NCBI RefSeq assembly: GCF_004364155.1
Contig: NZ_SOAZ01000006.1
Coordinates: 62,001 to 126,000 of the forward strand
DNA length: 64,000 bases
From: Fonticella tunisiensis
Lineage (GTDB): Bacteria; Bacillota; Clostridia; Clostridiales; Caloramatoraceae
Direction of reading: 5' to 3'
Made by a program: the position numbers and the translations under genes. Below the pieces are notes generated by a model. That model searched no databases, was not told the origin of the DNA, and worked only from the letters and a program-made list of their open reading frames with translations. Of the stretch, positions 1 through 8,636 are shown one piece after another; positions within the stretch are counted from its first letter, which is position 1; each line of letters opens with the position of its first letter.

Positions 1-439
1 GATTTAATTTTAAACCACTGTTGTTTTTGGTCTTTTCATATGCCCTTTTAAGTTCATCCTGGCAAATTTGCGGTAGTCCCCCAATATCCCCTATTGCCCT
101 TACAACTACATTGTTTTTATGAAGTTCATTCACTTCACCCCTGAGATACTCCACAAGCAGGTTCATAAGCACACTTACTTCGTCACTGGGCCTTTTCCAA
201 TTTTCAGTTGAAAAAGCATAAAGGGTTAAATACTTGATTCCCAGTTTTGAACAGGCCTTAACTATCTCCCTTATCGTTTCCACTCCTGCACGGTGTCCCA
301 TAGTCCTTGGCATGTTTTTCTTCTTCGCCCATCTACCATTGCCATCCATTATTATAGCTATATGTGCTGGCAATTTATTTTTATCAATTTTACTTAGTAT
401 ATTTTCTTCTACGGAAGGCCTATTCTTTTTAAAAAACAT
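1..439 (-). CDS. uppS: Undecaprenyl diphosphate synthase (partial, C-terminus outside window)
   Basis: This cis-prenyltransferase condenses isopentenyl diphosphate onto farnesyl diphosphate to make the C55 carrier lipid for peptidoglycan and teichoic acid. The 146 visible codons begin [12 protein letters not shown] and include the family signature [15 protein letters not shown] (about residues 27-41), whose Asp binds the diphosphate, then a GHRAG motif and [13 protein letters not shown]. The start follows a GGGAGG ribosome-binding site. The left window edge cuts the gene, so roughly 100 C-terminal residues are missing. It is last in the rpsB-tsf-pyrH-frr series, separated from it by a hairpin. 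Identity is secure from the signature motifs. Confidence 0.95.
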   Translation of the reverse strand, partial: MFFKKNRPSVEENILSKIDKNKLPAHIAIIMDGNGRWAKKKNMPRTMGHRAGVETIREIVKACSKLGIKYLTLYAFSTENWKRPSDEVSVLMNLLVEYLRGEVNELHKNNVVVRAIGDIGGLPQICQDELKRAYEKTKNNSGLKLN

Positions 440-465
440 ATATCCGTCCTCCCTTATTTAAAAAT

Positions 466-481
466 CCCCTCAAAGGAGGGG
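466..481 (-). terminator. Hairpin with U-run upstream of uppS
   Basis: A CCCCTC/GAGGGG stem with a 4-nt loop is followed, in the minus direction, by ATTTTT. It lies between the 60-codon gene and uppS, so it probably acts as a partial terminator that lowers uppS expression from the upstream promoter. No separate uppS promoter is obvious. Confidence 0.65.
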
Positions 482-482
482 C

Positions 483-665
483 TTAAAAATAGGCAACATA
501 TATTTCATATATTTCTTTTTTTACGATATTGATTATTCTTAAATCGTTCCCTATTTTTGTTTTTTTAGTATCGAAAACTTCGATAATTCTAAAGTCTATA
601 CTACTATTATCCAACAAAGGTTTTATTTCATTCATCTTAAAACCTATATATTTTTCAGGATTCAT
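483..665 (-). CDS. Small conserved-looking protein of unknown function (60 aa) between frr and uppS
   Basis: I do not recognise this gene with confidence. The ATG comes one base after the frr stop codon, which suggests translational coupling. A GGAG lies inside the frr 3' end, about 15 nt upstream, which is far for a ribosome-binding site. The protein starts MNPEKYIGFKMNEIKPLL and ends in alternating hydrophobic/polar strands (YEIYVAYF). The pattern of short helix, then beta strands ending in an I-x-V-x-x-F strand, recalls small PASTA-like or potato-inhibitor-like folds, but that is only an impression. No signal peptide, cysteine or metal motif is visible. It could be spurious, but its position and the terminator directly after it favour a real gene. 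Confidence 0.65.
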   Translation of the reverse strand: MNPEKYIGFKMNEIKPLLDNSSIDFRIIEVFDTKKTKIGNDLRIINIVKKEIYEIYVAYF

Positions 666-666
666 A

Positions 667-1224
667 TTATACCGACATTATCTCCTTTTCTTTAGCCTCT
701 ACTAATTTATCCACTTCTTTAACATATATATCGGTTAGCTTCTGTATCTCATCTTCAGTTCTCTTTATTTCATCTTCTGAATAATTTCCTTCCTTTTTAA
801 GTGTCTTAAGCTTATCATTTCCATCTTTTCTCACATTCCTTATTGCTATCTTGGCTTCTTCACCAAGTTTCTTTACAACCTTAACGAGGTTTTTTCTTGT
901 TTCCTCTGTTAGTTCTGGTATCATAAGCCTAATAACCTGACCATCGTTTGTTGGATTTAAACCTAAATCTGATTTTAAAATGGCCTTTTCAATATCCTTA
1001 ATAGCGTTTCTATCCCATGGCTGTATAACTAAAAGTCTTGGTTCAGGTGCAGAAATCGTTGCCAGCTGTGACACATGTGTTGGGGTACCATAATAATCCA
1101 CCATTATTTTGTCAAGCATTGATGGATTTGCTCTTCCTGCTTTAAGGCTTTGAAGTTCTCTTTTAAACGCCTCAACACTTTTTTTCATCTTGTTTTCACA
1201 GGCAGTCGTAACTTCTTTAATCAT
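667..1224 (-). CDS. frr: Ribosome recycling factor
   Basis: RRF works with EF-G and GTP to split post-termination ribosomes into subunits. The 185-residue product has the normal family length and the expected two-domain pattern: a long helical domain ([20 protein letters not shown] near the N-terminus) interrupted by a beta domain (about residues 35-100, [16 protein letters not shown]), then helices with [16 protein letters not shown] and RNVRKDGND. The ATG is preceded by GGAGGGATAATT. It lies 12 bp downstream of pyrH and is almost certainly co-transcribed with it. Confidence 0.98.
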   Translation of the reverse strand: MIKEVTTACENKMKKSVEAFKRELQSLKAGRANPSMLDKIMVDYYGTPTHVSQLATISAPEPRLLVIQPWDRNAIKDIEKAILKSDLGLNPTNDGQVIRLMIPELTEETRKNLVKVVKKLGEEAKIAIRNVRKDGNDKLKTLKKEGNYSEDEIKRTEDEIQKLTDIYVKEVDKLVEAKEKEIMSV

Positions 1225-1236
1225 AATTATCCCTCC

Positions 1237-1950
1237 TTATAAATTTCCAACCAAAGTACCTATATTTTCTCCGCATAAAGCTCTCTTAATATTGCCAGGT
1301 TCGTCAAGTGCAAATACAATTATTGGTATGTCATTGTCTTTACAAAGTGACGTAGCCGTAGAGTCCATAACTTTTAAATCCTTCTCAAGGACTTCATAGA
1401 AGGAGAGCTTATCGAATTTTTTAGCGTCCTTATTGATTCTGGGATCGCTGTCGTATACTCCATCAACTTTTTTTGCCAGCAGAATAACCTCAGCTTCTAT
1501 TTCCGCCGCTCTCAAAGCTGCTGCAGTATCAGTTGAGAAGTAGGGATTTCCCGAACCAGCTGCAAATATTACAACTCTACCCTTTTCAAGATGTCTTACT
1601 GCTTTCCTTCTAATAAAAGGCTCAGCTATTTCTCTCATCTCTATTGCAGTCTGAACACGTGTAATTACTCCCATTCTCTCAAGGGAATCCTGGAGAGTAA
1701 GAGCATTTATGCAAGTTGCCAGCATTCCCATATAATCCGATGTGGTTCTATCCATACTTCTTCCATCTCTACCCCTCCAGATATTACCACCGCCGACAAC
1801 AGCAGCAACCTGAACACCCAAGTCTACGACTTCTTTAATCTCCTGTGATATTCTGTTTACTACATCAAAATCTATACCAAAACCATTAGTACCTGCCAGC
1901 GCTTCTCCGCTTAACTTAAGCATAATCCTTTTATATTTAGGATTTCCCAT
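1237..1950 (-). CDS. pyrH: UMP kinase
   Basis: This cytosolic enzyme of the amino-acid-kinase fold phosphorylates UMP to UDP with ATP, the step feeding all pyrimidine nucleotide pools; bacterial enzymes are hexamers regulated by GTP and UTP. Visible motifs are [12 protein letters not shown] at the N-terminus, the glycine-rich GGGNIWRGR loop (about residues 53-61), and DSDPR and TATSLC in the nucleotide-binding half. I chose the ATG after TTGGAGGTTATCAAT because it yields 237 residues, the usual length; an upstream ATG would add 23 atypical residues. The gene sits between tsf and frr, as in Bacillus, but behind a strong hairpin. Confidence 0.97.
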   Translation of the reverse strand: MGNPKYKRIMLKLSGEALAGTNGFGIDFDVVNRISQEIKEVVDLGVQVAAVVGGGNIWRGRDGRSMDRTTSDYMGMLATCINALTLQDSLERMGVITRVQTAIEMREIAEPFIRRKAVRHLEKGRVVIFAAGSGNPYFSTDTAAALRAAEIEAEVILLAKKVDGVYDSDPRINKDAKKFDKLSFYEVLEKDLKVMDSTATSLCKDNDIPIIVFALDEPGNIKRALCGENIGTLVGNL

Positions 1951-2008
1951 ATTGATAACCTCCAAGAAAATAATTAAACGCAAAATGGGCTTTCCTGCAT
2001 TTTCAAAA

Positions 2009-2034
2009 AAAGAGAACACAGGTGTGCTCTCTTT
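2009..2034 (-). terminator. tsf terminator
   Basis: A 12-bp stem (AAAGAGAGCACA paired with TGTGTTCTCTTT, one G-U pair) ends in a seven-T run on the minus strand, immediately after the tsf stop codon. It should stop or attenuate transcription before pyrH. No strong promoter is visible between it and pyrH, so some read-through is likely. Confidence 0.85.
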
Positions 2035-2037
2035 AAA

Positions 2038-2955
2038 TCATCCTCTGGTTTGCTTCATTACTTCTTCAGCAAAGTTTTCTTCCTTCTTTTCGATACCTTC
2101 ACCCTTTTCAAACCTTACAAACTTTTCAACCTTTATCTCAGTTCCAAGTTCCTTTGATTTGTTATCCAGATACTTCCTTATTGTCAAATCCTGATCCCTT
2201 ATCCAGAGCTGTTCAACAAGACATACTTCCTTATAGAACTTTTGGATTCTTCCTTCTACCATCTTTTCTATAACCTTTTCTGGTTTTCCTTCGTTAAGGG
2301 CCTGCTGTCTGTATATTTCTCTTTCCTTTTCGATTACATCCTGTGGAACTTCTTCCTTTGTAATATATTGAGGATTTGCAGCTGCAATTTGAAGTGATAT
2401 TTCCTTTGCCACTTCATTAAGTCCCTCTGCTTTATCAGCTGTAAGCTTAACCATAACAGCTATTCTACCACCGCCGTGTATATAGTCAGCAATTATGCCA
2501 TTTTCACCATTAAATCTTTCAAATCTTCTAAAAGTCATGTTCTCTCCAAGCTTAGCAATTAGCCCGGTTACTGCATCCTTAACCGTTATATCATTGTCTG
2601 CTATGTACTTTTCATTTAGAAGTTCATCAACAGCAGATGCAGAAGATAAAGCTGCCTGCTTTGCAAGATTTTTAGCCAGTTTAACAAATTCTTCATTCTT
2701 TGCAACAAAGTCGGTCTCACAGTTTAATTCAACAACAGCTCCAACCTTTCCATCCTCTGATATGTAAGTTTCAACGAGTCCTTCCGCTGCAATTCTTCCA
2801 GCCTTTTTAGCAGCTGCAGCAAGACCCTTCTCCCTTAATATTTCAATAGCCTTTTCCATGTCACCATCAGCCTGAGTTAGCGCTTTCTTGCAGTCCATCA
2901 TTCCGGCTCCAGTTCTTTCTCTTAATTCTTGTACCATTTTTGCAGTAATAGCCAT
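2038..2955 (-). CDS. tsf: Translation elongation factor Ts
   Basis: EF-Ts is the nucleotide-exchange factor that reloads EF-Tu with GTP. The N-terminal UBA-like module carries the signature [19 protein letters not shown] (about residues 7-25), and the core has the second signature [11 protein letters not shown] (about residues 80-90). At 305 residues it is of the long two-subdomain type. The ATG follows a TAAGGAGGAATTAC ribosome-binding site. It lies directly downstream of rpsB, separated by an attenuator-like stem, the arrangement found across bacteria. Confidence 0.98.
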   Translation of the reverse strand: MAITAKMVQELRERTGAGMMDCKKALTQADGDMEKAIEILREKGLAAAAKKAGRIAAEGLVETYISEDGKVGAVVELNCETDFVAKNEEFVKLAKNLAKQAALSSASAVDELLNEKYIADNDITVKDAVTGLIAKLGENMTFRRFERFNGENGIIADYIHGGGRIAVMVKLTADKAEGLNEVAKEISLQIAAANPQYITKEEVPQDVIEKEREIYRQQALNEGKPEKVIEKMVEGRIQKFYKEVCLVEQLWIRDQDLTIRKYLDNKSKELGTEIKVEKFVRFEKGEGIEKKEENFAEEVMKQTRG

Positions 2956-2979
2956 TGTAATTCCTCCTTATGATATTAA

Positions 2980-3013
2980 AGGTAAGGGTTAAGCATCCCC
3001 TTTACCCTTACCT
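2980..3013 (-). terminator. rpsB-tsf intercistronic hairpin
   Basis: A perfect 10-bp stem (AGGTAAGGGT / ACCCTTACCT, 14-nt loop) fills the gap between rpsB and tsf and is followed in the minus direction by TTAATATC, which is a weak U-tract. It is more likely an attenuator or mRNA-processing/stability stem than a full terminator, since tsf has no promoter of its own here. Confidence 0.55.
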
Positions 3014-3020
3014 CGTTATA

Positions 3021-3719
3021 TTACTCAGCCATTTGTTCTCCTTGTTTTCCTTCAATTACAGCATCAGCTATTTTTGAAGCAATGAGCTTCACTGCTCTTA
3101 TAGCATCGTCATTTCCTGGTATTACATAATCAACTTCGTCCGGGTCACAGTTAGTATCTACAATTGCAACTACCGGTATACCAAGAATCTTAGCTTCAGC
3201 TATAGCATTCTTTTCTTTTCTTGGATCCACTACAAAAAGAACATCTGGAATCCTAACCAAATTCTTGATTCCTCCAAGGTTCTTTTCGAGCTTTTCCTTC
3301 TCATGTCTTAACTTTATAACTTCTTTCTTAGGAAGGATATCGAATGTTCCATCCTGTTCCATTTTTTCAAGCTCAGCCAGCCTGTTTATTCTAGTTCTTA
3401 TAGTCTTAAAGTTGGTAAGCATACCACCAAGCCATCTCTCGTTTACATAGTGCATTCCGCACCTGATAGCCTCTTCTTTTACAGAGTCCTGAGCCTGCTT
3501 TTTAGTTCCAACAAACAAAATTTCCTTACCTTCTGAAGCAGCACTCTTAACGAATTCATAAGCCTCTTCAATCTTCTTTACTGTCTTCTGAAGGTCAATA
3601 ATGTAGATTCCGTTTCTTTCTGTAAAAATGTACTGAGCCATTTTGGGATTCCATCTTCTTGTTTGATGTCCAAAATGTACTCCAGCTTCTAGTAATTGTT
3701 TCATTGAAATTACTGACAT
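3021..3719 (-). CDS. rpsB: 30S ribosomal protein S2
   Basis: S2 binds the junction of head and body on the back of the small subunit and is needed for S1 docking where present. The protein starts [20 protein letters not shown], with the S2 signature including RRWNPKM, and later has the conserved FVGTKKQAQ and VVDTNCDPD segments; its 232 residues match the family. The ATG follows AGGAGGTGCACT. A consensus promoter lies about 90 nt upstream, and the leader folds into a strong hairpin, consistent with autogenous control by S2 (inference). It is the first gene of rpsB-tsf-pyrH-frr-uppS. Confidence 0.98.
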   Translation of the reverse strand: MSVISMKQLLEAGVHFGHQTRRWNPKMAQYIFTERNGIYIIDLQKTVKKIEEAYEFVKSAASEGKEILFVGTKKQAQDSVKEEAIRCGMHYVNERWLGGMLTNFKTIRTRINRLAELEKMEQDGTFDILPKKEVIKLRHEKEKLEKNLGGIKNLVRIPDVLFVVDPRKEKNAIAEAKILGIPVVAIVDTNCDPDEVDYVIPGNDDAIRAVKLIASKIADAVIEGKQGEQMAE

Positions 3720-3812
3720 AGTGCACCTCCTGGTTATTCCTCCGCCACATTCATTTTTCTAAAAGACCCTTCGGCACCTTTTTAGAAATTGTGCAGCGTG
3801 TGTATTTTCACC
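3720..3812 (-). promoter_or_regulatory. Structured rpsB leader (possible S2 autoregulatory RNA)
   Basis: The roughly 90-nt untranslated leader contains a 9-bp stem, TTTCTAAAA with TTTTAGAAA (3756-3764 and 3780-3788), capped by a G/C-rich internal hairpin. No U-tract follows it, so it does not look like a terminator. Firmicute rpsB leaders are known to be structured and S2-responsive. Calling this one a member is inference from position and structure. Confidence 0.5.
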
Positions 3813-3818
3813 TTAAGT

Positions 3819-3847
3819 AGTATATCATAGAAATATTTCAATGGCAA
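3819..3847 (-). promoter_or_regulatory. Sigma-A promoter of rpsB
   Basis: TTGCCA (3842-3847), a 17-bp spacer and TATACT (3819-3824) on the minus strand. It is the only good promoter between codY and rpsB. Confidence 0.75.
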
Positions 3848-3933
3848 CTGTGAAATTATAATAAAAGTAAAACTTTTAATTCAAAAACGTATTTATATTT
3901 TTATCAAAAATATTAACATATATACTAAAAAAG

Positions 3934-3956
3934 CTCAAAAGCTTTTAGCCTTTGAG
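3934..3956 (-). terminator. codY terminator
   Basis: CTCAAAGGCT paired with AGCTTTTGAG (3-nt loop) is followed by CTTTTTTAG on the minus strand. The stem overlaps the codY stop codon. Confidence 0.85.
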
Positions 3957-4724
3957 TTTTTTTAGTTCTTCAAGCAGCTTGTCATTTAATATTTTGATAT
4001 GAGTTCCTTTCATTCCAAGGGATCTGGATTCTATAACCCCTGCACTTTCAAACTTTCTGAGGGCATTTACAATAACTGATCTCGTAATTCCAACTTTGTC
4101 TGCAATCTTGCTTGCAACAAGGAGTCCTTCATTACCTTCCAGCTCATTAAATATATGTTCCACTGCTTCCAGCTCTGAATATGAAAGCGTTCCAATAGCA
4201 AGTTGAACCACAGCCTTTTTCCTTGCTTCCTCTTCGATTTCATCTTGCTTGGATTTAATTATTTCCATACCAACTATTGCAGCGCTGTACTCTGCAAGAA
4301 CTAAATCTTCATCTGTAAATTCTCTTCCGAATCTGGCAATTAAAAGAGTACCAAGCCTTTCTCTATTGCCAATTATAGGTACAATAGTTGTAATTTTATC
4401 CTTGTGAAGGCATTCGGTGGATTGTTCAAAAACGCAATCCCCATTTGCTCTCAGGTTTGATCTTGTTTCATTTACGCTGAGAAGTTTATTATTATACTCC
4501 TCAGGAAATTTTTGCTCTCCAACTACCTCGTCTTTTACAATTTCACATTCAAAATCATCTAAAAGACTGCATCCAAGTATTTTGCCCTTTCTGCTGACAA
4601 TGTAAACATTGCATTCCATAACTTTGCTCAGAGTTTTACATATATCAGAAAACATTACAGGTTCTGTAGCTGATTTTTGAAGTATTCTATTTAACATTCT
4701 TGTTTTTTCTAATAAAGTCTGCAT
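3945..4724 (-). CDS. codY: GTP- and branched-chain-amino-acid-sensing global repressor CodY
   Basis: CodY represses nutrient-scavenging, amino-acid and stationary-phase genes when GTP and isoleucine/valine are plentiful. The 259-residue product has the N-terminal GAF ligand domain (starting [16 protein letters not shown]) and a C-terminal winged helix ([20 protein letters not shown], about residues 200-219), whose helix-turn-helix is almost invariant in the family. I chose the ATG preceded by GAAAGGAG; a more upstream ATG would lie inside the promoter -10 region. It is monocistronic, with its own promoter and terminator. In Bacillus codY also sits in this neighbourhood, between topA and rpsB. 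Confidence 0.98.
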   Translation of the reverse strand: MQTLLEKTRMLNRILQKSATEPVMFSDICKTLSKVMECNVYIVSRKGKILGCSLLDDFECEIVKDEVVGEQKFPEEYNNKLLSVNETRSNLRANGDCVFEQSTECLHKDKITTIVPIIGNRERLGTLLIARFGREFTDEDLVLAEYSAAIVGMEIIKSKQDEIEEEARKKAVVQLAIGTLSYSELEAVEHIFNELEGNEGLLVASKIADKVGITRSVIVNALRKFESAGVIESRSLGMKGTHIKILNDKLLEELKKLKG

Positions 4725-4787
4725 TGAATATTCTCCTTTCAATAATATATTAATTTTTGTGTAATAGAGCAGTGACAAAATTTTCAT

Positions 4788-4815
4788 ATCATATATAGTT
4801 ATTTTTAGCTGGCAA
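4788..4815 (-). promoter_or_regulatory. Sigma-A promoter of codY
   Basis: TTGCCA (4810-4815), a 16-bp spacer and TATGAT (4788-4793), giving a leader of about 55 nt before the codY ATG. Confidence 0.6.
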
Positions 4816-5137
4816 CTATTTTTTTATTACATAACTTTCTTAAATAACCTAACCTTATGATATAAGGCAGCCAGAACATTCAAAGCCCATGCTTAAATAA
4901 ACAGCAAGCTGCAGCAGGTATGGAGTTTTAATAAGCCAGAAGGTAATATAATTATACTAACCTATCGGTTTTGTATAATTGCAAATAAAATTTAGAATTG
5001 TTTCTTTCAGCTAAACAAAATTACAATAACACATACTTTTGAATAAAGCAATAGATCTTTGATATTTTTTCGGCAATTTTAACATAATTAATAAATTCTT
5101 AACACTTAAGGCATATAAAGGCCATAGTAATGCAAAT
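4816..5137. other. Intergenic gap between topA and codY, no gene seen
   Basis: This 320-bp AT-rich stretch holds no supported coding sequence on either strand. It contains a short perfect hairpin, CCTTAT-GAT-ATAAGG (around 4854-4868), with no U-tract, and several TATAAT-like strings without a matching -35. A minus-strand reading frame of about 30 codons near 4855-4960 lacks a start codon and ribosome-binding site. It may be the decayed remains of genes that separate topA and codY in relatives. Confidence 0.5.
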
Positions 5138-7210
5138 TCAATGCTTATTTTCTTTTTTCTTATATCCACACTCATCATTTACACACTTATACTCCTTACC
5201 TCCCTTTATACTTCTTTCGACTAGTATATCGCCGCACTCAGGGCACTTTTCACCGGTTGGCTTATCCCAGCTAACAAAATTACACTCAGGGTAGTTTGAA
5301 CATCCATAGAAGGTCCTTCCCTTTTTGGTTTTTCTTAACACTATCTTTCCACCGCATTTAGGACATGGCACATCTAGTTCCTCCACAAGTGGCTTTGCAT
5401 TTTTGCATTCTGGATATCCAGGGCACGCAAGGAACTTTCCGAATCGTCCCTTTTTAATTACCATGTTTCTGCCGCATTTTTCACACAATACATCCGTTGT
5501 TTCTACCTGCTCTTCAATTGTTATTTTATCAATTTTTTCTTCAGCCGCTTTAATTAGCTTCTCCAATGGCTTGTAAAAATTATCTACTACCTTTACCCAA
5601 TCCTCCTTATTTTCTTCTATCTCATCAAGTTTTTCTTCCATTTCAGCAGTAAACTCTACATCCACTATATCCTTAAAGTATTCTTTTAAAAGCTCCGTAA
5701 CTACCTCTCCAAGTTCAGTAGGCGCAAGTGTTTTCTTTTCCCTTACTATATATCCTCTTTCAATAATAGTGCTAATTATTGGCGCATATGTACTTGGACG
5801 TCCTATCCCATTTTCCTCCAATGCTTTAACCAGGGTTGCTTCTGTATACCTGGCGGGAGGTTGGGTGAAATGCTGTTTAGGTTCAAGCTCTTTTAAATTC
5901 AATACTTCCCCTACATTAAGGTCCGGAAGTTTATTTTCCTCTTCATCATCTATATCATATACTGCCATAAAACCCGAAAATTTTATAGTACTCCCACTTG
6001 ATTTGAATATATATTCACCACATTTTATATCTATCGAAACAGTATCATACAGCGCTTCAGCCATCTGGCTAGCTATAAATCTAGACCATATAAGTTTATA
6101 AAGTTTATACTGATCATTTGTAAGGGAATCCTTTATTTCATCAGGCTCTCTAAACACTGATGTTGGCCTTATGGCCTCATGAGCATCCTGTATATTTTTT
6201 TTTGATTTGTATGACCTCTTCTGTCTAGGCAAATATTCCTCCCCAAATTTATCCTTTATTAAACTTAGAGCAGCATTTTGTGCCTCCTCAGATACTCTTA
6301 CTGAGTCAGTCCTCATATATGTAATTAAACCAACAGTTCCTTCCTTCTTTAAATCAATGCCTTCATATAACTGCTGGGCAATGGACATAGTTTTTTTGGT
6401 AGAAAAGTTGAGCTTCTTATATGCATCCTGCTGAAGTGTGCTCGTTATAAAAGGAGGAAGCGGATTTTTCTTTTTTTCCTGCCTTTTAATATCAATTACA
6501 ATAAACGTACCTCCAGATAACTCCTCAATTATTGCATCAACCTGTTCCTTGCTTTCTAAATTTATCTTTTCCTTGTCCCTACCATAAAACTTTGATTCCA
6601 GTATTTTATGGCCTGTTTTAAATCTGGCAGTTAATGACCAATATTCCTTTGGGACGAATTCCCTTATTTCCCTTTCTCTGTCACAGATTAGCCTAACAGC
6701 TACTGACTGCACTCTCCCAGCACTCAAGCCCCATTTAACTTTTTTCCACAATATTGGACTTATTTTGTATCCCACAAGTCTATCCAATATTCTTCTTGCC
6801 TGCTGTGCCTCTACGAGGGACTTATTTATTTTTCTGGGATTCTTAATGGCATCTTTTATAGCGTTTTTGGTGATTTCATGAAATTCTATTCTGCATTCCC
6901 TATCTACATCAATATTAAGTATGTTAGATAAATGCCATGAAATTGCTTCTCCTTCCCTGTCTGGGTCTGTGGCGAGGTATATATTATCAGATTTTTTAGC
7001 TTCTTTTTTTAGTTCATCTATTAGCTTACCTTTACCCCTGATCGTTATATATTTAGGTTGATAATTGTTATCTACATCAACTCCAATCTGGCTCTTTGGC
7101 AGGTCCCTGATGTGTCCCATTGACGCTTTAACTTTATAATTCTTACCCAAAAACTTGCTTATGGTCTTAGCTTTTGCCGGTGATTCAACTATCACTAGGG
7201 ACTGACTCAT
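5138..7210 (-). CDS. topA: DNA topoisomerase I
   Basis: This type IA enzyme relaxes negative supercoils behind RNA polymerase by transient single-strand cleavage. It opens with the TOPRIM strand SLVIVESPAKAKTI, has the metal-binding DPDREGEAI motif (about residues 100-108), and carries the catalytic tyrosine in LITYMRTDSVR near residue 300. The C-terminal part has three four-cysteine zinc ribbons (CEKCGRN/CPGYPEC, CPKCGGK/CSNYPEC, CPECGD/CVNDEC). I chose the ATG after GGAGGTGTTACAGG, giving 690 residues; the longer reading adds 11 atypical residues. It lies downstream of dprA, as in many Firmicutes. Confidence 0.98.
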   Translation of the reverse strand: MSQSLVIVESPAKAKTISKFLGKNYKVKASMGHIRDLPKSQIGVDVDNNYQPKYITIRGKGKLIDELKKEAKKSDNIYLATDPDREGEAISWHLSNILNIDVDRECRIEFHEITKNAIKDAIKNPRKINKSLVEAQQARRILDRLVGYKISPILWKKVKWGLSAGRVQSVAVRLICDREREIREFVPKEYWSLTARFKTGHKILESKFYGRDKEKINLESKEQVDAIIEELSGGTFIVIDIKRQEKKKNPLPPFITSTLQQDAYKKLNFSTKKTMSIAQQLYEGIDLKKEGTVGLITYMRTDSVRVSEEAQNAALSLIKDKFGEEYLPRQKRSYKSKKNIQDAHEAIRPTSVFREPDEIKDSLTNDQYKLYKLIWSRFIASQMAEALYDTVSIDIKCGEYIFKSSGSTIKFSGFMAVYDIDDEEENKLPDLNVGEVLNLKELEPKQHFTQPPARYTEATLVKALEENGIGRPSTYAPIISTIIERGYIVREKKTLAPTELGEVVTELLKEYFKDIVDVEFTAEMEEKLDEIEENKEDWVKVVDNFYKPLEKLIKAAEEKIDKITIEEQVETTDVLCEKCGRNMVIKKGRFGKFLACPGYPECKNAKPLVEELDVPCPKCGGKIVLRKTKKGRTFYGCSNYPECNFVSWDKPTGEKCPECGDILVERSIKGGKEYKCVNDECGYKKKENKH

Positions 7211-7284
7211 CCTGTAACACCTCCGGTAAAATTTACATATCACGCAATAAATGTATTATAACAAACCTAAAAAGAAAATCAAGC

Positions 7285-8340
7285 TTAGCATAGTATATAA
7301 TAATTACCGTACGCCCTTTTAATAATACCTCCACATTCCAGTCTGCTTAAATTTGAAAGCAGTTCGTCAATCGCCATGCCTGATTGAGAGGACAAATCCC
7401 ATATGGTCATGGCTCCATTTTTAAGCAGATCAATTATTTTCGATTCAACGTTATTTTTGCTTGTTGTTATTATGTATTCATCAATAGAGAACTCCTCAAG
7501 TATATCCTCTACTCTTGATATAAGCTTAGCTCCATCCTTTATCAAATTATTTGTACCTAAACTGTTGGGACTAAATATATTTCCCGGCACTGCAAAAACA
7601 TCCTTTCCCTGCTCAAGGGCTAGAGTTGCTGTGATTAATGAGCCGCTTTTCTCGCCGGCCTCTACCACAAGGACATATTTTGAAATGCCGCTTATAATTC
7701 TATTTCTTTCAGGAAAATTATGTGCAAAGGGCCTTATATCTGGGTAGTATTCTGTAATCACGCATCCATGCTTTGCAATATCCATGAAAAGCTTTCTGTT
7801 TTCTGCAGGATAAATATATTTAAAACCGCTTCCCATAACACCAATGGTATATCCTCCAGCATCCAAACAGCCGAAATGAGCACATCCATCAATTCCTCTG
7901 GCCAGGCCGCTTATTACAGTAATGCCTCTTTTGCCAAGTTCGTAAGACAGTTTATACGCAGCCGTCTTCCCATACTCTGATGCCTTTCTTGAACCTACTA
8001 TTGCGATAGAATTTTCAACATCAATCAGATTTCCTTTAAAAAACAATCCCACTGGAGGATTATAAATATGCCTGAGCCTTTTGGGATATTCCACATCACT
8101 ATATAGTACAAATTCTACTTCTTCTTTTTTTATATATTCACTAATTTCCGAATATTTATTAATATTTTTTGACTTGTCAATGAGCTGGCAATTTGTTATG
8201 TCTATGCCTGCCTGTATGTAATCCTTTAAACTTAAATTCCAAAACTCCTCAGGCTTGAAGCCATTATTCAATATATCGATCTTCAATGAATTTTTGATCG
8301 GAAGATCACAAAACCAGAGCTTAAATATCAAATTTTCCAT
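7285..8340 (-). CDS. dprA: DNA-processing protein DprA (Smf)
   Basis: DprA binds incoming single-stranded DNA during natural transformation and loads RecA; it is also kept in many non-competent bacteria. The central Rossmann-like domain shows IVGSRKASEYG, GLARGIDG, VMGSGF and the FPERNRIISG segment, and an N-terminal SAM-like helical region and a C-terminal winged helix (NGAMTIWDLSSQSGMAIDEL) flank it. At 351 residues it is normal length. The chosen ATG follows GGAGGAATTGAA; a start seven codons earlier lacks a good site. It lies 74 bp upstream of topA. A second competence-associated gene, comM, lies 2 kb away on the other strand. Confidence 0.95.
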   Translation of the reverse strand: MENLIFKLWFCDLPIKNSLKIDILNNGFKPEEFWNLSLKDYIQAGIDITNCQLIDKSKNINKYSEISEYIKKEEVEFVLYSDVEYPKRLRHIYNPPVGLFFKGNLIDVENSIAIVGSRKASEYGKTAAYKLSYELGKRGITVISGLARGIDGCAHFGCLDAGGYTIGVMGSGFKYIYPAENRKLFMDIAKHGCVITEYYPDIRPFAHNFPERNRIISGISKYVLVVEAGEKSGSLITATLALEQGKDVFAVPGNIFSPNSLGTNNLIKDGAKLISRVEDILEEFSIDEYIITTSKNNVESKIIDLLKNGAMTIWDLSSQSGMAIDELLSNLSRLECGGIIKRAYGNYYILC

Positions 8341-8362
8341 TTCAATTCCTCCATACAGCAAC

Positions 8363-8391
8363 TTTATATGATATCAGTTCTTTTTGAACAA
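8363..8391 (-). promoter_or_regulatory. Candidate sigma-A promoter of dprA
   Basis: TTGTTC (8386-8391), a 17-bp spacer and TATAAA (8363-8368) on the minus strand, 22 bp upstream of the chosen dprA ATG. Confidence 0.45.
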
Positions 8392-8535
8392 ACTTTTAAC
8401 CTTTCAATTCTTTATTTTATATTTTTATGTTTTATCATTATGTAGAATTCTAGTCAAAAACTAAACATTCTATTCAACTATAAAATACTTTTCATGATCA
8501 GCCTGTTTTCTAAAAACAACTTCGTTATGTATAAA

Positions 8536-8564
8536 TTGAATAATATTTCTTGTATTAGTATAAT
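8536..8564 (+). promoter_or_regulatory. Sigma-A promoter of pepD
   Basis: TTGAAT (8536-8541), a 17-bp spacer and a perfect TATAAT (8559-8564). Transcription would start near 8571, downstream of which lies the pepD ribosome-binding site. Confidence 0.75.
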
Positions 8565-8636
8565 ATAGAATATATTTTATAGGTTATGCAAAAACCATCA
8601 TTATCATTTTTAAATTATATGAGAGGAAGGATTATC

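Noticed and set aside
4855-4960. A minus-strand frame of about 30 codons containing CxxC-like residues in the topA-codY gap
   Set aside because: No start codon, no ribosome-binding site, and a stop codon closes it on both sides. It could be a gene remnant but nothing supports it.
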